Of a stretch of 22,822 nt of DNA, positions 1-6,253 are shown in pieces. The position numbers were made by a program, and so were the translations under genes. The notes beneath the pieces were generated by a model. The model did no database searches. It was given only the letters and a program-made list of their open reading frames with translations, and was not told the DNA's origin. The stretch is from CAZESH01 sp964514665 (GTDB taxonomy: Bacteria > Bacillota > Bacilli > Paenibacillales > KCTC-25726), in assembly GCA_964514665.1 (NCBI GenBank), contig CAZESH010000035.1, positions 1 through 22,822 of the forward strand. The letters run 5' to 3'. Position 1 is the stretch's first letter, and the number at the start of each line of letters is the position of its first letter.

Positions 1-1
1 G

Positions 2-208
2 AGTCAAATCAAGCAAATCGAGGAAATGAGCAGCAAAAGCGCAAAGATTGAACAAAAAGCGGAAAATCGAATCAAAGGCGAACCCGAACGGCAAAGCTCG
101 CAGCGTGAGCGTCAATCGAAACAATCGAAACAAGAGCAAGCGAATGAACACGAGAATCAAGCGTCTGAGCATCCGTACAAAGGGCGCCATATTGATGTGT
201 CGTTATAA
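2..208 (+). CDS. C-terminal tail of an uncharacterised Gln/Lys/Glu-rich protein (5' truncated by window edge)
   Basis: An open frame enters from the left edge (first full codon at base 2) and stops at TAA 206-208. The 68 visible residues are very rich in Gln, Lys, Glu and Ser and end in GRHIDVSL. The composition suggests a disordered or helical, highly charged tail. Small proteins with a low-complexity body and a short conserved end of the type 'G(R/K)HIDI' are, from memory, found between the sigD/FapA-like genes and the swrB-like gene in Paenibacillaceae; that placement fits here but is not proven. The next start codon lies 37 bp downstream, so the gene is probably co-transcribed with the SwrB-like gene. 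An ATG at 26 is in the same frame, but the frame is open upstream of it, so the true start is likely outside the window. No function can be assigned. Confidence 0.6.
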   Translation, partial: SQIKQIEEMSSKSAKIEQKAENRIKGEPERQSSQRERQSKQSKQEQANEHENQASEHPYKGRHIDVSL

Positions 209-245
209 CATTCTCTATTTATATGAATGAAAAGGTGGTGCCGGG

Positions 246-875
246 ATGGCCCCTTGGCAATTGGTAATGCTTTTGGGTATTGTCGTGCTGGCTTTGGCTT
301 TTTTTAGACCGAACAGAAAACCGTCTGCACTTGACTCCAAACAATCTCAAAAGGAATTGGAAGAAACACTGGAGCAGTTCGCCTATGATCTGGAGGAAGA
401 CAATCGCAAACTGATGGAGCTTGTTTCCGAGCTGAAAAGCGAGCATGAAAAGCAGTGGAACAGGCTGGTCGGGCGTGTCGATCTGGTGGAGAAGCAAATG
501 ATGGAATTTTTTCAGCATTCTGCGGCAGCTGCCGATAAGCAACAGGTTGCTAAAGAGGTAAAATCTCCGGAGGTGCAGGCGAAGGCGGGCAAACCGATTG
601 TATACGAAAAACCGCTTCCATTGAAAAAAACGGACGAACAGCCGTCAATCGAAACAAAGCCCGTCAAGCCTGCTCCGGATAAAACGGAAGGAAGCAGCAA
701 TCAAGAGGCGGCGCCGAGCCCTGCGCATTTGATCAGGGATCGATACAAGCAAATTTTCGATTTATATCACGATGGAAAGTCGATTGAATTCATTGCAAAA
801 AAGATGGACATGAACAAAGGAGAAGTTCAGCTTATTGTCCAGTTGGCCAAACAGGAGGAACAATTCCGTGTTTAA
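246..875 (+). CDS. SwrB-like membrane-anchored coiled-coil protein
   Basis: 209 residues. Residues 4-20 form one hydrophobic segment followed by Arg/Lys, typical of an N-terminal anchor with a cytoplasmic body. Residues about 33-92 are a charged, heptad-like helical stretch, probably coiled coil. Residues about 93-163 are a Pro/Lys/Glu-rich linker. The last 45 residues form a helix-turn-helix-like module with DLYHDGKSIEFIAKKM and GEVQLIVQL. This architecture, immediately upstream of the rpsB block, matches SwrB of B. subtilis (sigD-swrB-rpsB), which promotes assembly of the flagellar type III export apparatus. The ATG at 246 follows an AAAGGTGG site at 231. The stop overlaps the start region of the next gene. 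Family assignment comes from architecture and position; a role in motility is inference, since no flagellar gene is visible in this window. Confidence 0.65.
   Translation: MAPWQLVMLLGIVVLALAFFRPNRKPSALDSKQSQKELEETLEQFAYDLEEDNRKLMELVSELKSEHEKQWNRLVGRVDLVEKQMMEFFQHSAAAADKQQVAKEVKSPEVQAKAGKPIVYEKPLPLKKTDEQPSIETKPVKPAPDKTEGSSNQEAAPSPAHLIRDRYKQIFDLYHDGKSIEFIAKKMDMNKGEVQLIVQLAKQEEQFRV
853..858 (+). promoter_or_regulatory. AGGAGG ribosome binding site that fixes the GTG start at 868
   Basis: A perfect AGGAGG lies inside the end of the SwrB-like gene, 9 nt before GTG 868. The upstream in-frame TTG at 835 has no such site, so 868 is the better start for the downstream gene. Confidence 0.75.
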
Positions 876-1440
876 AGACAGGTTTTTTTTAAACGGACTG
901 GGAATCGGCATGATTATCGGGGCTTTATTGCTGCAGTTGATGAATGTTTCTGCCGTTCCCAAGGATAATATGGCCGCAGCAAATGTTGATGACAGCGGAA
1001 AACCGGCTGAGCGGATTATTGCCATGAAGCAGAATTTGCAGTCGCTTGGATTCAAAATTTATGATCAGGGCGAAAAGCTCTATACGCAGGAACAGCTTGA
1101 TCAAGCGATAGAACGGGAGAAATCAGGGAGACCAAACCGTACGGTTCAATCTCCAACGCCCGAACCAACCACTAGTCCGTCAATGGCTGCTTCTTTGAAT
1201 TCAGAGTCATCATCCACCGACACTCAGAAACCGGTCTGGTCCTTTGTCATTCCTCAAGGAATGGGATCCGATCAATTGGGGGACCTTCTAGTGGAGAAGA
1301 AATTTATAGAAGACAAAGAAACGTTATCGGCTGAACTGAACAAGCGGCATTTGGAAGCGAGCATCCGGGCAGGCAACTATGTGTTTGATCATAAACCTTC
1401 CCTTTCCGCCCTGATTCAAGCCATTACATCCGGACAATAA
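868..1440 (+). CDS. small membrane-anchored YceG/MltG-like protein without a catalytic domain
   Basis: 190 residues from GTG 868, chosen for the AGGAGG 9 nt upstream; the start overlaps the previous stop by 8 nt, suggesting translational coupling. Residues about 7-27 form a single hydrophobic anchor. A Ser/Thr/Pro-rich spacer (roughly 88-118) leads to a C-terminal module of about 65 residues (FVIPQGMGSDQLGDLLVEKK ... AGNYVF). That module resembles the LysM-like subdomain of endolytic transglycosylase MltG (YceG), in which a 'VIPxGxxxxxIxxxL' strand-helix is followed by a 'G.Y.F' element. MltG proteins are usually about 340-390 residues, and the catalytic domain is absent here. The protein is therefore unlikely to cut glycan strands; binding peptidoglycan or regulating a partner is possible. 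The function is unknown. Confidence 0.65.
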   Translation: MFKDRFFLNGLGIGMIIGALLLQLMNVSAVPKDNMAAANVDDSGKPAERIIAMKQNLQSLGFKIYDQGEKLYTQEQLDQAIEREKSGRPNRTVQSPTPEPTTSPSMAASLNSESSSTDTQKPVWSFVIPQGMGSDQLGDLLVEKKFIEDKETLSAELNKRHLEASIRAGNYVFDHKPSLSALIQAITSGQ

Positions 1441-1484
1441 CCTTTTTTACCGCTAAAATGGGATTTATACCCCTAGCTGCAGTC

Positions 1485-1513
1485 TTGCAACCCATGTATG
1501 GTTATGGTATATT
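1485..1513 (+). promoter_or_regulatory. sigma-A promoter for rpsB with extended -10
   Basis: The -35 TTGCAA (1485-1490) and -10 TATATT (1508-1513) are separated by exactly 17 bp. A TG dinucleotide at 1505-1506 makes an extended -10 (TGG before TATATT). The predicted transcription start is near 1520, giving a leader of about 113 nt before rpsB. Confidence 0.75.
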
Positions 1514-1519
1514 AATTGT

Positions 1520-1632
1520 CGGTGTTAAAACACACGTCGACGGATTCCGCCATAGGTGCTTCCTGATGGAGGTTGTGACGGAATATGAACTCGGCGGAGG
1601 AAAAATAACCAAACTTGAGGAGGTGTGTGGGG
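1520..1632 (+). promoter_or_regulatory. structured 5' leader of rpsB
   Basis: The leader folds on inspection. A small hairpin is GTGT (1522-1525) with ACAC (1530-1533), loop TAAA. A two-tier stem follows: ATTCCG (1544-1549) with CGGAAT (1579-1584), enclosing CCATAGG (1550-1556) with CCT-G-ATGG (1562-1569, bulged G). An unpaired AGGTTGTGA (1570-1578) joins the tiers on the 3' side. The ribosome binding site GAGGAGGTG (1617-1625) lies outside the stem. S2 genes in other bacteria are often autoregulated through their leader, so this is a candidate S2-binding or control element; that role is inference. Confidence 0.5.
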
Positions 1633-2334
1633 ATGGCAGTTATCTCCATGAAACAGCTTTTGGAAGCTGGGGTTCACTTCGGGCATCAAACCCGTCGTTG
1701 GAATCCAAAGATGGATAAATACATCTTCACGGAAAGAAACGGGATTTACATCATTGACTTGCAAAAAACGGTTAAAAAAGTCGATGAAGCTTACAATTTC
1801 GTCAAATCGATTGCCGAGCAAAACGGCAACATTCTGTTTGTCGGAACAAAGAAGCAGGCGCAAGATTCGGTTGCCGAAGAAGCGACTCGCTGCGAAATGT
1901 TTTATGTCAACCAGAGATGGCTTGGCGGCACGTTGACCAATTTCCAAACGATTCAGAAACGGATCGATCGTCTGAAGAAACTGGAAAGAATGGAAGAAGA
2001 CGGAACCTTTGCTGTGCTTCCTAAAAAAGAAGTAATCATTTTGAACAAGGAAAAAGCGCGCTTGGAGAAATTCCTAGGCGGCATCAAGAACATGAATGGT
2101 CTGCCTGATGCTTTGTTTATTATCGATCCGCGCAAAGAACGGATTGCCGTTGCCGAAGCAAGAAAATTGGGCATTCCGATCGTCGGTATTGTAGATACAA
2201 ACTGTGATCCGGATGAAATCGACTATGTCATTCCGGGTAATGATGACGCCATTCGTGCGGTTAAATTGCTTACCGCCAAGATGGCCGATGCCGTAATCGA
2301 ATCCCGTCAAGGCGAACAAACTACAGCGTAGCAT
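1633..2334 (+). CDS. rpsB: 30S ribosomal protein S2 (stop codon at 2329-2331)
   Basis: The coding sequence is 1633-2331 with its TAG at 2329-2331. It encodes 232 residues from ATG 1633, 9 nt after GAGGAGG; the in-frame TTG at 1615 lies upstream of that site and is rejected. The N-terminus MAVISMKQLLEAGVHFGHQ and the NPKMDKYIFTERNGIYIIDL segment are diagnostic of bacterial S2. The characteristic QRWLGGTLTNF and IPIVGIVDTNCDP motifs follow, then the C-terminal IPGNDDAIRAVKLL. S2 joins the small subunit late, at the head-body junction, with S1 and S21 as neighbours where present. The gene has its own promoter and a structured leader upstream and a terminator hairpin downstream. Only the mobile C-terminal tail is short. 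Identification is certain. Confidence 0.98.
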
Positions 2335-2356
2335 TTAAGTATATAAAGTTCTTGAC

Positions 2357-2401
2357 AAAGGGTGGTTGGAAGGTTGCGGAACCTATCACCACCCTTTTTT
2401 T
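2357..2401 (+). terminator. branched intrinsic terminator/attenuator between rpsB and tsf
   Basis: AAAGGGTGGT (2357-2366) pairs perfectly with ACCACCCTTT (2388-2397). Inside it, AGGTT (2371-2375) pairs with AACCT (2380-2384) around a GCGG loop. A run of seven T (2395-2401) overlaps the base of the stem. This should stop part or all of rpsB transcription before tsf, giving S2 and EF-Ts different levels. Confidence 0.85.
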
Positions 2402-2430
2402 AAAGCCGTTTAACAAGGAGAAATTTCACA

Positions 2431-2442
2431 CTACATATGTAG
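2431..2442. repeat. 12-bp perfect palindrome upstream of tsf
   Basis: CTACATATGTAG is a perfect dyad 8 bp before the tsf ribosome binding site. It could be an operator or chance. The 11-mer CATATGTAGGA that begins inside it recurs at 9280-9290, just before the proS ribosome binding site. Confidence 0.35.
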
Positions 2443-2464
2443 GATAAATAAGGAGGTAACCACG

Positions 2465-3115
2465 ATGGCTGTAACTGCTGCGATGGTAAAAGAATTGCGT
2501 GAAAAAACAGGCGCGGGCATGCTGGATTGCAAAAAGGCGCTTGAGGAAGCAAATGGGGAAATCGAAAAAGCGACGGAAATTTTAAGGAAAAAAGGGCTTT
2601 CCGCTGCCGCGAGCAAGGCCGGTCGCGTTGCAACAGAAGGATTGGTCGAATCTTATATTCATGCCGGAGGACGGATCGGGGTATTGGTGGAAGTCAACTG
2701 CGAAACGGATTTCGTGGCCAAAACCGATTCCTTCCGCGAATTTGTCAAAGATGTCGCCATGCAAATTGCGGCTGCAAACCCCAAATATGTAAGCCGTGAA
2801 GAAGTGGATGCGGCCGATTTGGAAAAAGAAAAGGATATTTTGAAGGCACAAGCTTTAAATGAAGGAAAGCCGGCACACATTGTGGAAAAAATGGTGGAAG
2901 GCCGGATGGGGAAATATTATGAAGAGTTTTGCTTGATGGAACAGCAATTCATTAAAGATCCCGATAAGACGATTTCCCAACTTCTTAACGAAAAGGTTTC
3001 GCAAATCGGTGAGAACATTTCAATTCGGCGTTTTGTTCGTTTTGAGCTTGGCGAAGGATTGGAGAAAAAACAGGATAACTTTGTAGAAGAAGTCATGGCC
3101 CAAACCAAGGCATAA
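2465..3115 (+). CDS. tsf: elongation factor Ts (short form)
   Basis: 216 residues from ATG 2465, 8 nt after AAGGAGG (2450-2456). EF-Ts is the guanine nucleotide exchange factor that regenerates EF-Tu-GTP in the cytoplasm. The N-terminal UBA-like domain shows VKELREKTGAGMLDCKKALE and a following EKATEILRKKG. The EF-Tu-contacting core has the conserved NCETDFVAKTDSFREF stretch (the TDFV motif). At 216 residues it is the compact form; B. subtilis EF-Ts is about 293 residues, so part of the second core subdomain is missing, as in Thermus and, to my knowledge, Paenibacillaceae. A 12-bp palindrome CTACATATGTAG (2431-2442) sits just before the ribosome binding site. Terminator hairpins flank the gene on both sides. 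Confidence 0.97.
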   Translation: MAVTAAMVKELREKTGAGMLDCKKALEEANGEIEKATEILRKKGLSAAASKAGRVATEGLVESYIHAGGRIGVLVEVNCETDFVAKTDSFREFVKDVAMQIAAANPKYVSREEVDAADLEKEKDILKAQALNEGKPAHIVEKMVEGRMGKYYEEFCLMEQQFIKDPDKTISQLLNEKVSQIGENISIRRFVRFELGEGLEKKQDNFVEEVMAQTKA

Positions 3116-3142
3116 ATAAAAACAATCAGCGCAGAACAAATT

Positions 3143-3170
3143 GGAACACCATTCGTGTTCCTTCTTTTTT
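3143..3170 (+). terminator. intrinsic terminator between tsf and pyrH
   Basis: GGAACAC (3143-3149) pairs perfectly with GTGTTCC (3155-3161) around a CATTC loop. It is followed by TTCTTTTTT (3162-3170). No clear promoter is visible between it and pyrH, so partial readthrough or an unrecognised promoter must feed pyrH. Confidence 0.85.
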
Positions 3171-3214
3171 AACATATCGCTAAGGGAAGCGTTCTTGAAC
3201 GGAGGTAAAAAAAG

Positions 3215-3943
3215 TTGGAACAGCCCATTTACAAAAGAATTATTCTAAAGCTGAGCGGAGAAGCGTTATCCGGAAGCCAGGGATATGGAATTGATGCGGA
3301 AGTGATTTCATCGATTGCCGAGCAGGTGAAAGAAGTTGTCAGGCTAGACGTTCAGGTAGCTGTTGTAGTAGGCGGCGGCAATATTTGGCGCGGCATATCG
3401 GGAAGTTCTAAAGGGATGGACCGTGCTACAGCGGATTACATGGGCATGCTGGCAACCGTGATGAACGCTTTGGCGCTGCAGGATTCTCTCGAGAAGATCG
3501 GCGTGCCCACACGTGTCCAAAGTTCCATTGAAATGCAGCAGGTTGCCGAACCGTATATTCGCAGAAGAGGCATCCGCCATTTGGAAAAAGGCAGGGTAGT
3601 CATCTTCGCGGGGGGGACGGGCAATCCTTATTTCTCAACGGATACTACAGCAGCGCTCCGAGCGGCTGAAATCGAAGCAGAAGTTATACTTATGGCTAAG
3701 AACAAAGTAGACGGCGTTTATTCGGCCGATCCGTTCAAGGATGCCAGTGCGGAAAAATACGATACCTTGACCTATCTCGATGTACTGAACCGCAGTCTTG
3801 GCGTCATGGATTCTACAGCTTCATCTTTATGTATGGATAATGATATCCCGTTGATTGTATTTTCGATTACCGAAAAAGGAAACATAAAACGGGTTGTTCT
3901 TGGTGAAAAGATTGGCACAACAGTGAAAGGGAGTTTTGAATAA
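3215..3943 (+). CDS. pyrH: UMP kinase
   Basis: 242 residues from TTG 3215, 8 nt after GGAGGT (3201-3206). PyrH is the bacterial amino-acid-kinase-fold enzyme that phosphorylates UMP to UDP in pyrimidine nucleotide synthesis; it acts as a hexamer and is usually regulated by UTP and GTP. Visible signatures are ILKLSGEALSG near the N-terminus (phosphate binding), VVVGGGNIWRG, the UMP-binding DYMGMLATVMNALALQD, and AGGTGNPYFSTDTTAALRA with NKVDGVYSADP. Length is normal for the family. The stop codon overlaps the frr start by one base (TAATG), so these two genes are translationally coupled, an arrangement conserved in Bacillota. Confidence 0.98.
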   Translation: MEQPIYKRIILKLSGEALSGSQGYGIDAEVISSIAEQVKEVVRLDVQVAVVVGGGNIWRGISGSSKGMDRATADYMGMLATVMNALALQDSLEKIGVPTRVQSSIEMQQVAEPYIRRRGIRHLEKGRVVIFAGGTGNPYFSTDTTAALRAAEIEAEVILMAKNKVDGVYSADPFKDASAEKYDTLTYLDVLNRSLGVMDSTASSLCMDNDIPLIVFSITEKGNIKRVVLGEKIGTTVKGSFE

Positions 3944-4497
3944 TGCCTCAAACTGTGATAATGCAAGCGGAAGAAAGAATGGAAAAGGCGATCTCCGTAC
4001 TGAGAAAGGATCTGGCTTCTTTGCGCGCGGGAAGAGCAAACCCGGCTTTGCTGGAGCGTATTCTTGTCGATTATTACGGCACGATGACTCCGGTAAACCA
4101 ATTGGCCAACATCAGCACGCCTGATGCACGCACGCTGTTGATCCAGCCTTGGGATAAATCCTCGTTATCCGATATCGAAAAGGCGATTCAAAAATCGGAT
4201 CTCGGATTGACGCCCAACAACGACGGCATCATCATTCGCATCATGATTCCGATGCTGACTGAGGAAAGACGGTCCGAATTGGTCAAGCTGACCAAAAAAT
4301 ACGGCGAAGATACGAAAGTTGCCATTCGCAATATTCGACGAGACGCCAATGATGATATTAAAAAAATGGAAAAAACGACAATTTCCGAAGATGAATCCCG
4401 CCGTCACCAAGAGGAAATTCAGAAGAAGACGGATAAATATATCGCCGAAGTCGACAAGGTGCTGGCCGCCAAGGAAAAAGACATTATGGAAGTATAA
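3943..4497 (+). CDS. frr: ribosome recycling factor
   Basis: 184 residues from ATG 3943, overlapping the pyrH stop; the ribosome binding site AAAGGGAG lies in the end of pyrH. RRF works with EF-G to split post-termination ribosomes into subunits. The family signatures are present: an N-terminal helix with MEKAISVLRKDLASLRAGRA, then VDYYGTMTPVNQLANIS at the hinge to domain II, IQPWD, and the long C-terminal helices with LTEERRSELVKL and IRNIRRDAND. The length matches the usual 185. Five bases after its stop a roughly 100-nt hairpin begins, which may define the 3' end of the pyrH-frr message. Confidence 0.98.
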   Translation: MPQTVIMQAEERMEKAISVLRKDLASLRAGRANPALLERILVDYYGTMTPVNQLANISTPDARTLLIQPWDKSSLSDIEKAIQKSDLGLTPNNDGIIIRIMIPMLTEERRSELVKLTKKYGEDTKVAIRNIRRDANDDIKKMEKTTISEDESRRHQEEIQKKTDKYIAEVDKVLAAKEKDIMEV

Positions 4498-4502
4498 ATC
4501 AA

Positions 4503-4613
4503 GGACGCGCGATTAAATTAATTCCCACTTTTATTGGCAAAATATCAACGGTTTAATGATTTTTGCCAACAATTTAGTGGAAGTTATTTAATCGCGCTGT
4601 CCAACTCTTTTTT
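4503..4613 (+). terminator. ~100-nt hairpin followed by a T-tract, between frr and uppS
   Basis: Stem segments from outside in are: GGAC 4503-4506 with GTCC 4599-4602 (T4598 bulged); a perfect 12-bp stem 4507-4518 with 4586-4597; CCAC 4525-4528 with GTGG 4577-4580; and a perfect 9-bp stem TTGGCAAAA 4534-4542 with TTTTGCCAA 4561-4569, loop 18 nt. A TCTTTTTT tract follows at 4606-4613, three nt after the stem base. This could act as a terminator, an RNA-processing site, or be a small inverted-repeat insertion. It fills most of the 158-bp gap before uppS. Confidence 0.6.
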
Positions 4614-4655
4614 CCGTCTAGAGCTGTGCAAGATTTCTTTTTTGGGGGAGAATCA

Positions 4656-5411
4656 ATGGTTGCTCGTTTATGGAAAAGATCGTCTCAACCTAAAGAAACG
4701 GAGCTATCCAAAGACAATATTCCGCAGCACGTCGCCGTGATTATGGATGGTAACGGAAGATGGGCCAAGGAACACGGTATGCCGCGAATCGCCGGACATC
4801 ATGCGGGAATGAAAACGGTCAAGAAAATCACGGTTGCTGCGAATGATCTAGGGGTAAAGATTTTAACGCTTTATGCCTTTTCCACGGAAAATTGGAAGCG
4901 TCCAAAAGAAGAAGTCGATTTTTTAATGAAGCTTCCCCAGGAGTTTTTGTTGATCGAACTCGATGAGTTGATTGAGAAAAACGTTCAGGTACGATTGATG
5001 GGCTGGAAAGAGGACTTGCCCTCCCATACCCTTGCGGCTGTGGAAAAAGCAGTGGAGAAGACGAAAAACAATACCGGACTGATTCTTAATTTCGCCTTAA
5101 ACTACGGCAGCCGCAAGGAAATGATCGAGGGCTTCAAAAGAATGGCCATTGACGTGCAAGCCGGACGTTTGCTAGTGGATCAAGTGAATGAAGAAAGGTA
5201 TGGGGATTATTTGCTCTCATCCCAGCTTCCCGATCCGGATCTGCTGATAAGGACAAGCGGAGAATTGAGAATCAGCAATTTCATGCTGTGGCAGCTGGCC
5301 TATACGGAATTGTGGTTTACAGATGCGTATTGGCCCGCTTTCAGCGAGCAGCATTTTTATCAAGCGATAAAAGATTACCAATGCCGTGTGAGAAGATACG
5401 GCGGTCTGTAA
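4656..5411 (+). CDS. uppS: undecaprenyl diphosphate synthase (cis-prenyltransferase)
   Basis: 251 residues from ATG 4656, 5 nt after GGGGGAG (4644-4650); an in-frame alternative start at 4626 lacks a site. UppS adds isopentenyl units in cis to farnesyl diphosphate to make the C55 carrier lipid for peptidoglycan and teichoic acid synthesis. Visible family motifs are HVAVIMDGNGRWA (residues 25-37; D31 is the catalytic/Mg Asp), TLYAFSTENWKRP, LNFALNYGSR, and near the C-terminus RTSGELRISNFMLWQ with the E of YTELWFTDAYWP. The length is standard. It leads the uppS-cdsA-dxr lipid-precursor cluster, and the cdsA start lies 33 bp after its stop. Confidence 0.97.
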   Translation: MVARLWKRSSQPKETELSKDNIPQHVAVIMDGNGRWAKEHGMPRIAGHHAGMKTVKKITVAANDLGVKILTLYAFSTENWKRPKEEVDFLMKLPQEFLLIELDELIEKNVQVRLMGWKEDLPSHTLAAVEKAVEKTKNNTGLILNFALNYGSRKEMIEGFKRMAIDVQAGRLLVDQVNEERYGDYLLSSQLPDPDLLIRTSGELRISNFMLWQLAYTELWFTDAYWPAFSEQHFYQAIKDYQCRVRRYGGL

Positions 5412-5444
5412 AAACCTGCTTTGAAGAGCTCTGGGGGTATTGCA

Positions 5445-6236
5445 TTGAAACAGAGAATCATAACCGGCGTGATAGCCGGAGCGGGATTTATTGCCATCTT
5501 ATTGTCGAGCGGAAATTTGTTTTCCGCTCTGCTTGTGCTTATGGCCCTTGTGGCCTTTTACGAGTTCATCCATATGTATGGAATGAAAGGCACACAGCTT
5601 GCGGTATGGATCGGTTATATTTCTGTCAGTTATATGGTGATTCCGTGGGAACGTTTATTTAATTTGCAGTCTATGCCGCTAGATCGCATGCTTTGGCTTT
5701 TAATGGCTTTGCTGATGGCTGTTACGGTTTTCAGCAAAAATCAGACTCACTTTCGTCACATCTCCATCCTTTTTATCGGCATAGTCTATATCGGCTTCGG
5801 ATTTTATTCGATGGAGGCGATTCGCAACGGGGAGCATGGACTTTTTTGGTCGCTGCTGCTGTTTGCTTGTATCTGGGCTACGGATTCAGGAGCCTACTTT
5901 ACCGGATGGGCGATCGGAAAGCATCTGCTGTGGCCGACGATCAGCCCCAAGAAGACGATAGAAGGTGCGCTCGGTTCCGTTGTATTTTCATTGGCAGCGG
6001 CGATTTGCTTTTCCATCTATGCGCCCGAACAGCTTCCGCTTGAACGCGCTGTGCTGCTTGGCATACTCATATCTTTAGTCAGCCAGCTTGGAGATCTTGC
6101 CGAATCAGCGCTTAAAAGGGTGCAAAACGTCAAGGATTCCGGAACCATTTTGCCTGGTCATGGAGGCGTTTTGGACAGGGTTGACAGCTGGTTGTTCGTG
6201 TTTCCGTTTGTTTATATGCTTGTCATGGGTACATAG
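5445..6236 (+). CDS. cdsA: phosphatidate cytidylyltransferase (CDP-diglyceride synthase)
   Basis: 263 residues from TTG 5445, 6 nt after GGGGGT; this gives the usual family N-terminus (M)KQRIITGVIAG, so the upstream in-frame TTG at 5421 is rejected. CdsA is an integral membrane enzyme that converts phosphatidate plus CTP to CDP-diacylglycerol, the branch point for phosphatidylglycerol and cardiolipin. The sequence is strongly hydrophobic, with about seven or eight membrane segments. The C-terminal signature is intact: SALKRVQNVKD then PGHGGVLDRVDS, containing the Asp residues that bind metal. It sits between uppS and dxr in the conserved order, with 17 bp to the dxr start. Confidence 0.96.
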   Translation: MKQRIITGVIAGAGFIAILLSSGNLFSALLVLMALVAFYEFIHMYGMKGTQLAVWIGYISVSYMVIPWERLFNLQSMPLDRMLWLLMALLMAVTVFSKNQTHFRHISILFIGIVYIGFGFYSMEAIRNGEHGLFWSLLLFACIWATDSGAYFTGWAIGKHLLWPTISPKKTIEGALGSVVFSLAAAICFSIYAPEQLPLERAVLLGILISLVSQLGDLAESALKRVQNVKDSGTILPGHGGVLDRVDSWLFVFPFVYMLVMGT

Positions 6237-6253
6237 TTTGGAGGGGAGCAAAG

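Noticed and set aside
2352..2380. Promoter for tsf from the consensus TTGACA at 2352-2357
   Set aside because: At 16-18 bp spacing the bases are GC-rich (TTGCGG region) with no -10 resemblance, and the site overlaps the terminator stem.
4534..4740. 68-codon frame starting in the frr-uppS hairpin
   Set aside because: It begins in the hairpin arm, has no ribosome binding site and runs into uppS in another frame.
5288..5662. 124-codon + strand frame across the uppS-cdsA junction
   Set aside because: Out of frame with two well-conserved genes that cover it; the translation has no family features.
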